Assembly (NCBI GenBank): GCA_044238735.1
Contig: JBIICS010000001.1
Coordinates: 19,404 to 83,403 of the forward strand
DNA length: 64,000 nt
Direction of reading: 5' to 3'
From: JBIICS01 sp044238735
GTDB lineage: Bacteria > Bacteroidota > Bacteroidia > UBA4408
How positions within the stretch are numbered: the first letter of the stretch is position 1; the number at the start of each line of letters is the position of its first letter. A program made the position numbers and the translations under genes. The notes beneath the pieces are model-generated. The model saw only the letters and a program-made list of their open reading frames with translations. It was not told where the DNA came from and did no database searches. Positions 35,219 to 44,265 of the stretch are shown one piece after another.

Positions 35219-35263
35219 AAAAAAGGGGAGCCTTTAACTCCCCCTGAAATTAATTTAAATTTT

Positions 35264-37444
35264 CTATTGTTCTATAATTAATCGCTTAACAGCACTTCCG
35301 TTTTCGGTTTCTATCTGAACAAAATAAACTCCGTTTTTTAAATCAAGCGTTTTAATTTCGGTATATGAATTAAAGTTTCCAGAATAGGTGTTAATAAGCT
35401 CACCCAAAACATTGTAAAGTCGAACTTCATTTATATTATTTCCGGAATTTGTATTCACATAAATTAAATCTTTAGCAGGATTAGGGAAAATCGTTATACT
35501 TAAATTTTTGGAGATTATTTCTTTTGTACTAACGATATTGTCCACCGATAAATCATCAATAAATAGATTGTTTTCGTATGCAGTTGTATTTTCAATTTTA
35601 ATTATTGCCGTATTGCTTGATGCAAAGGGTGTAAGGTCTACTGTTTCCAACCTCCACTGACTTTGTTGTGTAGGGAAATAATCAGAGCCCTGAAATGTGG
35701 GTGTATTTGTAACAAGGGCAGTTCCCGCTTTTCTATAAACGGTTGTCCAGCTTAATCCACAATCTGTAGAGACGGTGATGTCTAGTGTGTCGCTGAAATT
35801 GGGGTTGGCCCCTGGGTTTGTCCATAATTTGTATGAAACATAGAAACTTAGGGTTGGATTTGGAAGAGAAGTTAAGTCCAGCTGAGGCAAGACCATTCTG
35901 TCTTTTTGATCATTATCATTATAGTTAGCATTATCGACATAAGCCGATGCTGTTCCGTTGTATTTTGCCTGAGTTGTTTTAGACCAGGTTTTACTATTAT
36001 CAGGATTTTCCAATGTCCATCCTGTTGGCGGAAAGGCCCCTTCAAAGCCTTCAAAGAGGGGTAGCGATAATCCGCCTGTGTTTACAGAGAATGAAACGCT
36101 TAAGCTGTCGTTGGTTGTATTTTCGTCTGCCACACCATTAGGGGTATTTGTGGAAAACAACAGGGTGTGATTTCCGCTATTAACCGAAACAGGAGATAAA
36201 GTAATCGATTCAGTAGCATATTGAGCTAAACTTCCCATCCAACTATAGGTTACGAGAGCGCCGCCATCTAATTGATAATTTATATTAGCCGAAACCAAAG
36301 GATTTGAGCCAAAATTCTTTATGGTAACCTTAGGGCTTATGATGTTAGAACAAACAGACTGCCCGGGGTCGTTAACCGAAATTAAAGCTATATCATGATT
36401 GGTAAGTAAGGGGGGGTTACAAGCGGTTGAATTTTTTAAGACATTATAAGGGGGGTTGTTAATGATTGCTAACATTTCAGCTACCTGTCCCTGAGAAAAC
36501 ATATTCATGCAAGCGTCGTCTGTATAATCCATATAATTCATGTACATTGAACTTTGATCGGCGGCATTACAACATCCCGTTGTTGAACTGGTACCCTGAG
36601 GAAAGGACGGACAACCGTAATTCTCGGCCTTCTGTTGAGGCGTGTCTGCTATACCATCATCCTGTGCGCATTGGGATTCATCGCCCCAAATGTGATACAA
36701 GCCAAAGCAATGACCAAACTCATGTGTACCGGTTCTTCCCAAATTATATGGCGCCGAACCCCCTACTCCCGTTGAACTATATTGCAAAACCAAGCCCCAG
36801 GTATTACTAATGGTATTGCTTGGAAATTCGGCATAACCTAAAATCCCACCCCCTATATCACAAATCCAAATATTTACATATTTGGTTACATCCCATGCAT
36901 CAGAACCGCCTTGAGCAGTAAACTTAACCGCATCGGTAGTACCAAATGATGTTTTACTTGTTTGAACCCTTACAATACCATTTGTTGGTACTCCGGTTGG
37001 GTCAACTTGTGCGGCGCAAAAATTAACACCGCCCATACCCGCTGCTCTCGACTTAAAAAGAGCCGGTATGTTTGCGGTGTCAGCATTTGTTTTATTAAAA
37101 TCGGCATTTAAAACATCCAATTGAGATAAAACGCGAGTATCGCTTATATTTTCAGCCGCGTTATTGTAAAGCACATGAAAGACTACCGGAATGTTTATTG
37201 TTGATCTCTCCTCTCCCGTTTTTCCGCTTGGGTGAAGCGCCAAAAAATCATTTATCCTTTTTCTATACGAATCGATGTCTTCTTTATATCCAAGTCGGGT
37301 TTTTAATAAATATTCGTGATGATCCATTGTTCCGCAAACTCTCTTATCAGCATCAACAGCTATTTTAGCATGCTTTGCGGTTTGTGCATTAAGGCCACAA
37401 AAAGAGAGTGTAAACAATAATGCTCCATAAATTTTTTTCTTCAT
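35264..37444 (-). CDS. Secreted M43-family zinc metalloprotease with T9SS type A sorting domain
   Basis: A 726-residue protein with a signal peptide (about 1-20, ending GLNAQ). The pappalysin-type domain (about 60-340) contains THEFGHCFGLYHIWGDE with the three zinc His, CAQDDGIADTP, and the Met-turn MNYMDYTDDACMNMFSQGQ. A CARDB-like domain (about 350-450), a jelly-roll domain (about 455-640) and the C-terminal type A sorting domain (ITIFPNPAKDLIYVNT, LKNGVYFVQI) follow. It is a paralogue of the protease at 16943-18970 with a different middle region. Extracellular protein turnover is the likely role. Confidence 0.91.
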   Translation of the reverse strand: MKKKIYGALLFTLSFCGLNAQTAKHAKIAVDADKRVCGTMDHHEYLLKTRLGYKEDIDSYRKRINDFLALHPSGKTGEERSTINIPVVFHVLYNNAAENISDTRVLSQLDVLNADFNKTNADTANIPALFKSRAAGMGGVNFCAAQVDPTGVPTNGIVRVQTSKTSFGTTDAVKFTAQGGSDAWDVTKYVNIWICDIGGGILGYAEFPSNTISNTWGLVLQYSSTGVGGSAPYNLGRTGTHEFGHCFGLYHIWGDESQCAQDDGIADTPQQKAENYGCPSFPQGTSSTTGCCNAADQSSMYMNYMDYTDDACMNMFSQGQVAEMLAIINNPPYNVLKNSTACNPPLLTNHDIALISVNDPGQSVCSNIISPKVTIKNFGSNPLVSANINYQLDGGALVTYSWMGSLAQYATESITLSPVSVNSGNHTLLFSTNTPNGVADENTTNDSLSVSFSVNTGGLSLPLFEGFEGAFPPTGWTLENPDNSKTWSKTTQAKYNGTASAYVDNANYNDNDQKDRMVLPQLDLTSLPNPTLSFYVSYKLWTNPGANPNFSDTLDITVSTDCGLSWTTVYRKAGTALVTNTPTFQGSDYFPTQQSQWRLETVDLTPFASSNTAIIKIENTTAYENNLFIDDLSVDNIVSTKEIISKNLSITIFPNPAKDLIYVNTNSGNNINEVRLYNVLGELINTYSGNFNSYTEIKTLDLKNGVYFVQIETENGSAVKRLIIEQ

Positions 37445-37716
37445 TTTTCTAGATTTTTTTCAAATATCAGTTAGGAATAATGATCTGTTTAATAAAATAT
37501 ACTAATACAATTAGCGAGTATACCATCACAATATTCTAACAATGGAACCAAAAGTTTCGTATAAATGTTTGTATATCAAAACATTAATGCTTTAGGAAAA
37601 TTTTATCACGCAATTTTTATGGGCCCTAAATTATAAGTTAGATGAAGTAAATCCTCTTATTCGATTTATAGCAACCAAAATTGAAGCCAGGATGCATAAC
37701 CAAAATAAAAAAATTA

Positions 37717-37732
37717 TGTTTCCCGTGGAACA
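37717..37732. other. parS: parS-like site 1
   Basis: TGTTTCCCGTGGAACA matches the bacterial parS consensus TGTTTCACGTGAAACA at 14 of 16 positions. Confidence 0.65.
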
Positions 37733-38084
37733 TTAAATTCTTACTTAAGGCAAGCCAAATTTTAAAAGGAGAATTCTTTAAACTGAAGTTATCGTAAGTA
37801 TAAAAAATTTCGAGCAATAGATTTACTGCTATTGAGAGCTCTTAATCTAGTTTATCTCATATAAGTATTTATTATAAATAGGCAATTAAAGATAATCCAA
37901 TCTTCAGAGAAAATATCCATGACTTTGAAAATCTATATTTTTGAAATTTTGTATCAATTATTTAAAAGTATATTTTTTTAAAATCCTAATGCGTTTTGCT
38001 ATAATAATTAGCTAAAGAACGTGGTAAAAAGATTAAATAAAAAATAAATGGTTATAACCATCATGCAAGAAAAAGGACAGATAA

Positions 38085-38100
38085 AGTTTCACGTGAAACA
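38085..38100. other. parS: parS-like site 2
   Basis: AGTTTCACGTGAAACA matches the parS consensus at 15 of 16 positions, including the whole central palindrome GTTTCACGTGAAAC. Confidence 0.85.
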
Positions 38101-38323
38101 AGAAAATAGTTATAAAAAAAATTTCATTAGACTATGATAAGAGTAAGCCAAATTATGGCTATCTTTTAAATATAAATTTAAAAATTATTTAAACGTTTAT
38201 TTTTGAGCCTAAAAAATTAATCCGAAAATAATGAAGTTCGAAGCTAAAAAGGATGCTGGGCAAGTTAGGTTTTTAACTATGAATATTTTATTATAGGTCT
38301 TAAAAAAACATTCTCATAAATTG

Positions 38324-38339
38324 TGTTTCACGTGAAACT
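38324..38339. other. parS: parS-like site 3
   Basis: TGTTTCACGTGAAACT matches the parS consensus at 15 of 16 positions, with the central palindrome GTTTCACGTGAAAC intact. Confidence 0.85.
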
Positions 38340-38520
38340 ATGGAATCAATATATATGGTGAAACGAATGTAAAGAATAATTAATGTGAAATAAACACAGA
38401 TCGAGATTAAGATTCTTAGGGTCATCAATCAATAAGTAAATTAATCTAGATTTATAGACGGGTGTCTAAATACATAACGACTTTTGGATACGAAAAGAAA
38501 TCAAGATAAAATACTTAAGC

Positions 38521-38536
38521 GGTTCCACGTGAAAAA
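38521..38536. other. parS: parS-like site 4, degenerate
   Basis: GGTTCCACGTGAAAAA matches the parS consensus at 13 of 16 positions. The CACGTGAAA core is kept and the right arm is degraded. Confidence 0.5.
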
Positions 38537-38747
38537 ATTATGATATCCGAAACAAGAATTAAATATAATCGCGAAGCATTTCACGATAATATAATTGTAC
38601 CAGGTTGTTTTAAATTAATATAAGGGTAAATAAACAAAGGCATCCGATCATTTATGGTTGAAGAGTATTGGAGGTTATATAATTAAGGGCTCTTATTAAA
38701 TTATAAAATAGAAGTTTTATAATTATAAATATTTATCCTAAATTAAA

Positions 38748-38755
38748 TACCTTTG
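38748..38755 (+). promoter_or_regulatory. Putative -7 element of mnmG
   Basis: TACCTTTG fits TAnnTTTG exactly. It ends 10 bp before the mnmG ATG, which implies a leader of only a few bases. No -33 element at normal spacing was seen. Confidence 0.4.
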
Positions 38756-38765
38756 CACGAACGCT

Positions 38766-40628
38766 ATGAAAACAAACTACGACATTATTGTTATTGGAGC
38801 GGGTCATGCCGGATGTGAAGCGGCAGCATCTGCGGCTAATTTAGGTTCATCCGTTCTGCTTCTTACCATGAACATGCAAACCATTGGACAGATGAGTTGT
38901 AATCCGGCAATGGGAGGAATAGCAAAAGGACAAATTGTTAGAGAAATAGACGCTCTTGGTGGTTACAGCGCTATTGTTACCGATTGGTCGGCTATACAAT
39001 TTAGAATGCTTAACCTGAGTAAGGGTGCAGCTATGTGGAGTCCTCGTGCACAAAACGATAGGATGCGATTTGCAGAAAAATGGAGACTGATGCTAGAGCA
39101 AACACCAAACCTAGATTTTTGGCAGGATTCGGTAAAACAATTAATTATCGAAGATAACCACGTTAAAGGAGTGATAACACAAATGGGGCTGGAATTCAGG
39201 TCTAAAGCTGTTATATTAACCTCTGGCACTTTTGGAAATGGCCTAATTCATATAGGAGAAAAACAATTTGGTGGTGGCAGAATGGGAGAGCCGGCGAGTT
39301 ATGGAATAACGGAACAATTAGTATCATTAGGTTTTGAAGCCGGCAGAATGAAAACGGGAACTCCTCCAAGAATTGATGGTAGGAGTATAGATTATTCTAA
39401 AACAGAAGAACAGGGGGGCGACGAAAATCCTGGTAAATTTTCGTTTAGCGATACTCCCTATTTGGGAAAACAGATGTCCTGCTTTATAACTTATACGAAT
39501 AAAGAGGTGCATGATATTTTAGCCGAGGGTTTTGAAAAATCGCCCATGTTTGCCGGTAGAATTCAGGGTAGGGGACCAAGATATTGCCCTTCCATTGAAG
39601 ACAAGATTACACGCTTTGCGGAAAGGGAAAGACATCAGTTATTTATAGAACCCGAAGGATGGAAAACGGTAGAAATATATCTTAATGGTTTTTCTTCGTC
39701 CCTTCCCGAAGATATTCAATACAAAGCCTTAACTAAAGTTCCCGGGCTCGAAAAAGTTAAACTGTTTAGACCGGGTTATGCAATTGAATACGACTATTTT
39801 CCGCCTACACAACTAAATCTAACTTTAGAAACAAAAATAATCAATAACCTCTATTTTGCCGGTCAAATTAATGGAACTACCGGATATGAAGAGGCTGCAT
39901 GCCAAGGTTTAATGGCAGGAATAAATGCCCATCATAAGATAAGCGGTAAAGCTCCATTTATTCTAAAACGCTCTGAGGCTTATATTGGGGTTTTAATAGA
40001 CGATTTGGTAACGAAAGGCACGGATGAACCTTACCGTATGTTTACATCCAGGGCAGAATACAGAATACTTTTACGGCAAGATAATGCAGATATTAGGTTA
40101 ACGCCTATTGGTTATGCTATTGGTTTAGCAAGTAAAGAAAGGTATGATGCGGTGTTATCTAAGATGAAATATAGCCACGAGATTATTAAATTCTTTAAAA
40201 CAGAGAGTGTGGATCCTTCCGAAATTAATACTACTTTATCTGACTTAGGCTCATCCGACTTAATACAAAAAACAAAATTATTTAATGTGTTAAGCAGACC
40301 CCAAGTTAATATTGCCGATATTATAGATAGCGTTCCTCGTATAAAGAAATTTGTAGAAAATTATAATTACGAGATTGTGGAGCAGGCTGAAATCTTAATG
40401 AAATATGAAGGCTATATTGCAAAGGAACAAGACATGGCCGAAAAAATGCAACGACTGGAGAATATACGTTTACACGAGGACCTCGACTATGGTAAACTTT
40501 CCTCTTTAAGTGCAGAAGCCAGAGAGAAATTAGTTAAAATAAAACCTCAAACAATTGGTCAGGCTTCTAGAATTAGCGGTGTTACCCCTTCTGATATTTC
40601 AATTTTGATGATTTATTTGGGTCGATGA
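38766..40628 (+). CDS. mnmG: tRNA uridine-5-carboxymethylaminomethyl modification enzyme MnmG
   Basis: The FAD-dependent subunit that, with MnmE, installs the carboxymethylaminomethyl group on wobble U34. The 620-residue protein has the dinucleotide motif IVIGAGHAGCEAA (about 8-20), MSCNPAMGGIAKGQIVREIDALGG, TGTPPRIDGRSID, the internal GTTGYEEAACQGLMAGINAH and the C-terminal helical domain needed for MnmE binding (YEGYIAKEQDMAEKMQRLE, IGQASRISGVTPSDISILM). It directly follows the parS-rich region; mnmG/gidA is a common oriC neighbour. Confidence 0.97.
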   Translation: MKTNYDIIVIGAGHAGCEAAASAANLGSSVLLLTMNMQTIGQMSCNPAMGGIAKGQIVREIDALGGYSAIVTDWSAIQFRMLNLSKGAAMWSPRAQNDRMRFAEKWRLMLEQTPNLDFWQDSVKQLIIEDNHVKGVITQMGLEFRSKAVILTSGTFGNGLIHIGEKQFGGGRMGEPASYGITEQLVSLGFEAGRMKTGTPPRIDGRSIDYSKTEEQGGDENPGKFSFSDTPYLGKQMSCFITYTNKEVHDILAEGFEKSPMFAGRIQGRGPRYCPSIEDKITRFAERERHQLFIEPEGWKTVEIYLNGFSSSLPEDIQYKALTKVPGLEKVKLFRPGYAIEYDYFPPTQLNLTLETKIINNLYFAGQINGTTGYEEAACQGLMAGINAHHKISGKAPFILKRSEAYIGVLIDDLVTKGTDEPYRMFTSRAEYRILLRQDNADIRLTPIGYAIGLASKERYDAVLSKMKYSHEIIKFFKTESVDPSEINTTLSDLGSSDLIQKTKLFNVLSRPQVNIADIIDSVPRIKKFVENYNYEIVEQAEILMKYEGYIAKEQDMAEKMQRLENIRLHEDLDYGKLSSLSAEAREKLVKIKPQTIGQASRISGVTPSDISILMIYLGR

Positions 40629-40767
40629 AAAACCCGATGTTGATTTAATAAGTTTTATCTAAATTAAGAAATTAAAGTGGTATAGGCCGGCTATTATTAA
40701 CTGTAAAGAATTAAAATTATTTTTTTTATTTCGTTTTAAAAATTTATTATTAAGAATACATACAAAA

Positions 40768-41136
40768 GTGAAGGGCCTACAATCCATTCTTTTACTTATA
40801 CTTTCCAATGCATTTATGACGCTGGCTTGGTACGGACACTTAAGATTTAATAAAATTAAATGGTTTGAGTCGTGGGGGATTCTGGGCATAATTATAGTTA
40901 GCTGGGGAATTGCCCTATTTGAATATATGTTGCAAGTTCCCGCTAACCGATTAGGCTTTAAGGAAACAGGCGGACCCTTTAATCTTATTCAATTAAAAAT
41001 TATACAAGAGGTTATTTCCATTATTGTTTTTGTTGTTTTTTCAGTAACATTTTTCAGAAACGAGGAGTTTAGATGGAATCATGTATTTGCTTTTGCATTA
41101 ATCATTGTAGCCGTTTATCTGGTTTTTAAAAAATAA
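40768..41136 (+). CDS. DMT-family membrane protein (DUF486)
   Basis: A 122-residue protein with four predicted transmembrane helices (about 5-20, 35-55, 75-95, 103-120). It matches the DUF486 pattern through LILSNAFMTLAWYGHLRF, ALFEYMLQVPANRLGF and FNLIQLKIIQEVISIIVF; the family is small, of unknown transport substrate and related to the drug/metabolite exporters. The start is a GTG. It is 139 bp downstream of mnmG and has no clear promoter of its own. Confidence 0.88.
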   Translation: MKGLQSILLLILSNAFMTLAWYGHLRFNKIKWFESWGILGIIIVSWGIALFEYMLQVPANRLGFKETGGPFNLIQLKIIQEVISIIVFVVFSVTFFRNEEFRWNHVFAFALIIVAVYLVFKK

Positions 41137-41199
41137 AGGCGCGTCATCTTGAAAAAAATTATTCATTAGCTCCATTTGATATAGTAAAAAAACGAAAGC

Positions 41200-42282
41200 G
41201 TGAAACCCTTCTTTAACTTAAATATTAATTATACAAAACGTATTTATGGTTTAGACATCCTGCGTTCTGTTGCTATATTAATAGTAATGCTGGGGCATTG
41301 CGGACCTTTATTAAACGAGACCGACTTTCAAGATTTTCCTTATATAAGTTTATTAGACGGGGTGGAACTATTCTTTGTATTAAGCGGGTATTTAATAGGG
41401 GGCATATTAATTAAAGAAATAGATAATGGCGATTTTAAACTCAAACAATTACTAAACTTTTGGAAACGACGGTGGTTTAGAACTTTACCTAATTATTACT
41501 TAATATTAATCATTAATATCCTTTTAGTCTCGTATAATATTATACCGGGTAAACCCGAGAATATTTCGGCAGATTTCTTCTTATTTCTGCAAAACTTCAG
41601 AAAACCCTTTACTGATTTTTTTTGGGAATCGTGGAGTCTTTGTGTGGAAGAATGGTTTTATATCTTCTTTGGATTGGGGATTTTAATTTCCATGAAATTA
41701 TTTAAACCCATAACCGCTTATGTCGTTTGTACGATTTTATTGATATTACTTCCTCTATTTTACAGAATATCAATTTCGTATCAAGACGTTAATGAATTTT
41801 GGTGGGATGTAATCTTTAGAAAAACGGTGCTGTGCCGGTTGGACGCCATCGGCTATGGCGCACTTGCGGCCTATTTACATTTACGATTTCCTTACTACTG
41901 GATAAAGTATAAAATTTTCTTACTGTTAATTTCAATGCCATTGTTGATTTACTGGCCTTATTTAGATATTAATAAAAACGGGTGGTTTGCCAAAACGCTC
42001 TCGTTTAGCGTAATACCCCTTTTTTGTTCTTTACTTTTACCTTTTTTTAGTGATATAAAACAAGGCAAGGGAAAGGTGTTTATGTTTTTTACAATCACAA
42101 GCGTTTTAAGCTATAGCTTATATTTAATAAACCTTTCGCTTGTTGAACAAATAATTGAGGTTCACTTAAAAATTAATGGTATTTTGAGTTATGGATTATT
42201 TTGGCTAACCTGCTATTTGGTGGCCTTTCTATTATATACGCTTTACGAAAAACCCCTTATGGATTTAAGGGATAAAACTTAA
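41200..42282 (+). CDS. Acyltransferase family 3 membrane protein
   Basis: A 360-residue polytopic membrane protein with about ten hydrophobic segments. The family motifs are near the N-terminus: RIYGLDILRSVAILIVMLGHCG, in which the His is the catalytic candidate, and DGVELFFVLSGYLIG. FWKRRWFRTLPNYY follows. These enzymes O-acetylate or acylate surface polysaccharides or peptidoglycan-linked glycans; the acceptor is unknown. Start GTG. A DUF1801 gene follows 7 bp later. Confidence 0.87.
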   Translation: MKPFFNLNINYTKRIYGLDILRSVAILIVMLGHCGPLLNETDFQDFPYISLLDGVELFFVLSGYLIGGILIKEIDNGDFKLKQLLNFWKRRWFRTLPNYYLILIINILLVSYNIIPGKPENISADFFLFLQNFRKPFTDFFWESWSLCVEEWFYIFFGLGILISMKLFKPITAYVVCTILLILLPLFYRISISYQDVNEFWWDVIFRKTVLCRLDAIGYGALAAYLHLRFPYYWIKYKIFLLLISMPLLIYWPYLDINKNGWFAKTLSFSVIPLFCSLLLPFFSDIKQGKGKVFMFFTITSVLSYSLYLINLSLVEQIIEVHLKINGILSYGLFWLTCYLVAFLLYTLYEKPLMDLRDKT

Positions 42283-42289
42283 CACTGTT

Positions 42290-42919
42290 TTGACTATTAA
42301 AATAAATTCGGTAAACGAGTACCTGGTTGACGGGTGTGGAAGATGCAAACATCACGCAACACCACAATGCAAGGTTAATTTATGGCGCAAAGAACTTGTA
42401 ATGTTAAGATCTATAGCTTTAGAGAATGGTTTTAAAGAAGTTATTAAATGGGGAATGCCCTGTTATACCTATAATGGAGCAAATGTTTTTATTATAAGTG
42501 CTTTTAAAGAATATTGTTCTATAAACTTTTTTAAAGGATCGTTATTAAACGATGCTCAACAATTATTGATAAAGCCGGGGGAAAACACACAAGGGGGAAG
42601 ACAATTACGTTTTACCAATTTAGCCGATATTAAAAATCTGGAAAAAGACATAGTATCTTTTTTAAAGGAAGCTAAAAACATAGAGGAAAGTGGTAAAAAA
42701 ATGGAAAAGAAAAATTTAGATGAACTTCCAATTCCTTTAGAATTAGAAATAAGATTTAAAAAAGATACTGTTTTTAAAAAAGCGTTTAAAGCGTTAACTC
42801 CGGGTAGGCAAAGAGGTTATCTGATATTTTTCAGCGCTGCCAAACAAAGCAATACGCGAATATCCAGGATAGAAAAAAATATCGATAATATATTAAAAGG
42901 TAAGGGCCTTAACGAGTAA
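42290..42919 (+). CDS. DUF1801/YdeI-family protein
   Basis: A 209-residue cytosolic protein. The middle (about 35-120) is the DUF1801 fold with EVIKWGMPCYTYNGANVFIISAFKEYCSINFFKG, and the C-terminal part (about 145-205) has the YdeI/OmdA-type helix PLELEIRFKKDTVFKKAFKALTPGRQRGYLIFFSAAKQSNTRISRIEK, as in Bacteroidota members. An unusual N-terminus (VDGCGRCKHHATPQCKVNLWRKEL) contains three Cys and two His that could bind a metal. Start TTG, 7 bp after the acyltransferase stop. The function of the family is not established. Confidence 0.85.
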   Translation: MTIKINSVNEYLVDGCGRCKHHATPQCKVNLWRKELVMLRSIALENGFKEVIKWGMPCYTYNGANVFIISAFKEYCSINFFKGSLLNDAQQLLIKPGENTQGGRQLRFTNLADIKNLEKDIVSFLKEAKNIEESGKKMEKKNLDELPIPLELEIRFKKDTVFKKAFKALTPGRQRGYLIFFSAAKQSNTRISRIEKNIDNILKGKGLNE

Positions 42920-42923
42920 ATAT

Positions 42924-44264
42924 CTATTTATTCTTTGCTCGCCACTGTTCATTAAAGGAAGTGCTGGCAACACTTGGAAATTCTCTGTTATTCCCCCACG
43001 GTTTTTTAAAAAACTGTCTTAACATAAAGTTTTTTAATTTACTTCCACCTTTTTCCATATTACTTCTTTTTAAAACAGCACCCTTGTAAAAAAATATAGC
43101 AATATTATCGCTTCGAGGAACCAGACGCTTAAAAACATTATCGCGTCTATTGTATAATAGCATTTTATTAAAATCAATAGCAACCGGACAATGTTCCTTT
43201 AAATTGGCGTCTAACGGATTTAAAAAAGATTCGTAGGCATGTTCGCTTTCATCTTGATAATGCTGATTAATTACATGTCCAATAACACCTTTATACAAGC
43301 CTTGCTGAGCGTTTGCGCTGTACTTATATAAAGGGTCGTGGAGTTGGCATGATCCACACTTAATACACGTAGCGGCCAATCTTAAATCGCTGTTTAATAA
43401 AAGTTCACTTCTCCCATTATCTAATAATATTATTATTAGTTCGCTTTCACCTTGTGGTGAACTTATTATTGTATTATAGTTTGCATTAAATTGACCGGTG
43501 GCAAATGAAGAGAGTAAGGGCAGCATTAAATCAAGGTCGTTTGTGCTTGCTAAAACTTTATCGATACCGCAAACCACAATGTGTGTATTGGCATTGCTTA
43601 AACCTCTTAAGATGTTTCCCTCATTTTCTGTAAAAACAATACCGCCAACATCAGCCAAAAGGAAAGTAGCGCCCGAAATAAAAACCTCCATTTCCTTTGT
43701 TTTTTCAGTTATTTCGGAGGCAATAAAGGCGCTTGCCTGATGTAAGTCGCTAAAATCTTTATTTATTAAAGAATTAATTTCTTCGAAACTCTTGTCAAGT
43801 AATGGTAAAATATTTTGAAACGAATTAGTCTTTGCTTCACTACACAAGTAGTCTCCCGTATCTGTCTCAACAACATTAATTTTAAAATCGTTTAAGAGTT
43901 CTCGCAATCCTATCTCATTTAAAGTGGTGGATTTAGATTTAACAACCGTATTAACGTTTTTAGACTTTAATATATCTAGAATCTCCTGATTTGCTTCATC
44001 GGAATCGCTGGCCCACAATACCTTAATATTTCTTTTTATCATCTCACCCTCTAAATTGATAAGATGAGTATCTAAATATTCTATAGTTTTATGACGAATA
44101 TTTGCTGCTCTTTTGCGAGCCAAATTAAGATTGGCATAATTACTTTTAGCATCTTGATATGCCTCCTCATAATTTACTAAATTATTTGAAACATTAGCAA
44201 TGGAGGCTTCGTTTTTTAAACAATTGTTTAATGCTTTAACATATTGATCCTGTTTAGAGCTCAT
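42924..44264 (-). CDS. LutB/LldF-like LUD-domain protein with a reduced ferredoxin module
   Basis: A 446-residue protein. The LUD (lactate utilization) domain spans about 60-290, with RKRAANIRHKTIEYLDTHLINLEGEM, DLHQASAFIASEITE, FISGATFLLADVGGIVFTENEGN and VVCGIDKV as in LutB. The ferredoxin-type module then follows: Cys300, Cys303 and Cys306 (CIKCGSC) are kept, but the fourth Cys of the first motif is replaced (LHDP), and in the second motif only Cys359 (HCPVAID) remains. In two-cluster ferredoxins these four residues are exactly the ligands of one cluster, so a single [4Fe-4S] is predicted. LutA and LutC genes are not adjacent. A role in lactate oxidation is therefore uncertain. It lies 1 bp after the M28 peptidase gene. 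Confidence 0.75.
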   Translation of the reverse strand: MSSKQDQYVKALNNCLKNEASIANVSNNLVNYEEAYQDAKSNYANLNLARKRAANIRHKTIEYLDTHLINLEGEMIKRNIKVLWASDSDEANQEILDILKSKNVNTVVKSKSTTLNEIGLRELLNDFKINVVETDTGDYLCSEAKTNSFQNILPLLDKSFEEINSLINKDFSDLHQASAFIASEITEKTKEMEVFISGATFLLADVGGIVFTENEGNILRGLSNANTHIVVCGIDKVLASTNDLDLMLPLLSSFATGQFNANYNTIISSPQGESELIIILLDNGRSELLLNSDLRLAATCIKCGSCQLHDPLYKYSANAQQGLYKGVIGHVINQHYQDESEHAYESFLNPLDANLKEHCPVAIDFNKMLLYNRRDNVFKRLVPRSDNIAIFFYKGAVLKRSNMEKGGSKLKNFMLRQFFKKPWGNNREFPSVASTSFNEQWRAKNK

Positions 44265-44265
44265 A

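Larger units (their letters stand above)
37445..38765. other. 1.3-kb gene-free region with parS-like sites, probable origin-proximal centromere
   Basis: No ORF of coding character exists on either strand in this AT-rich stretch. It holds four sites matching the parS consensus (37717, 38085, 38324, 38521), a perfect 14-bp palindrome ATGGTTATAACCAT at 38048-38061, and short hairpins such as AGCCA/TGGCT at 38147-38161. The region lies where genes switch from minus strand (30.1-37.4 kb) to plus strand (38.8-42.9 kb) and directly precedes mnmG, which is next to oriC in many bacteria. I found no convincing DnaA-box cluster, so whether oriC itself is inside is open. Confidence 0.65.

Noticed and set aside
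37445..38765. DnaA-box cluster in the parS region
   Set aside because: I found only poor single matches (for example TTATCCTAA near 38734), so no origin is claimed inside the region.
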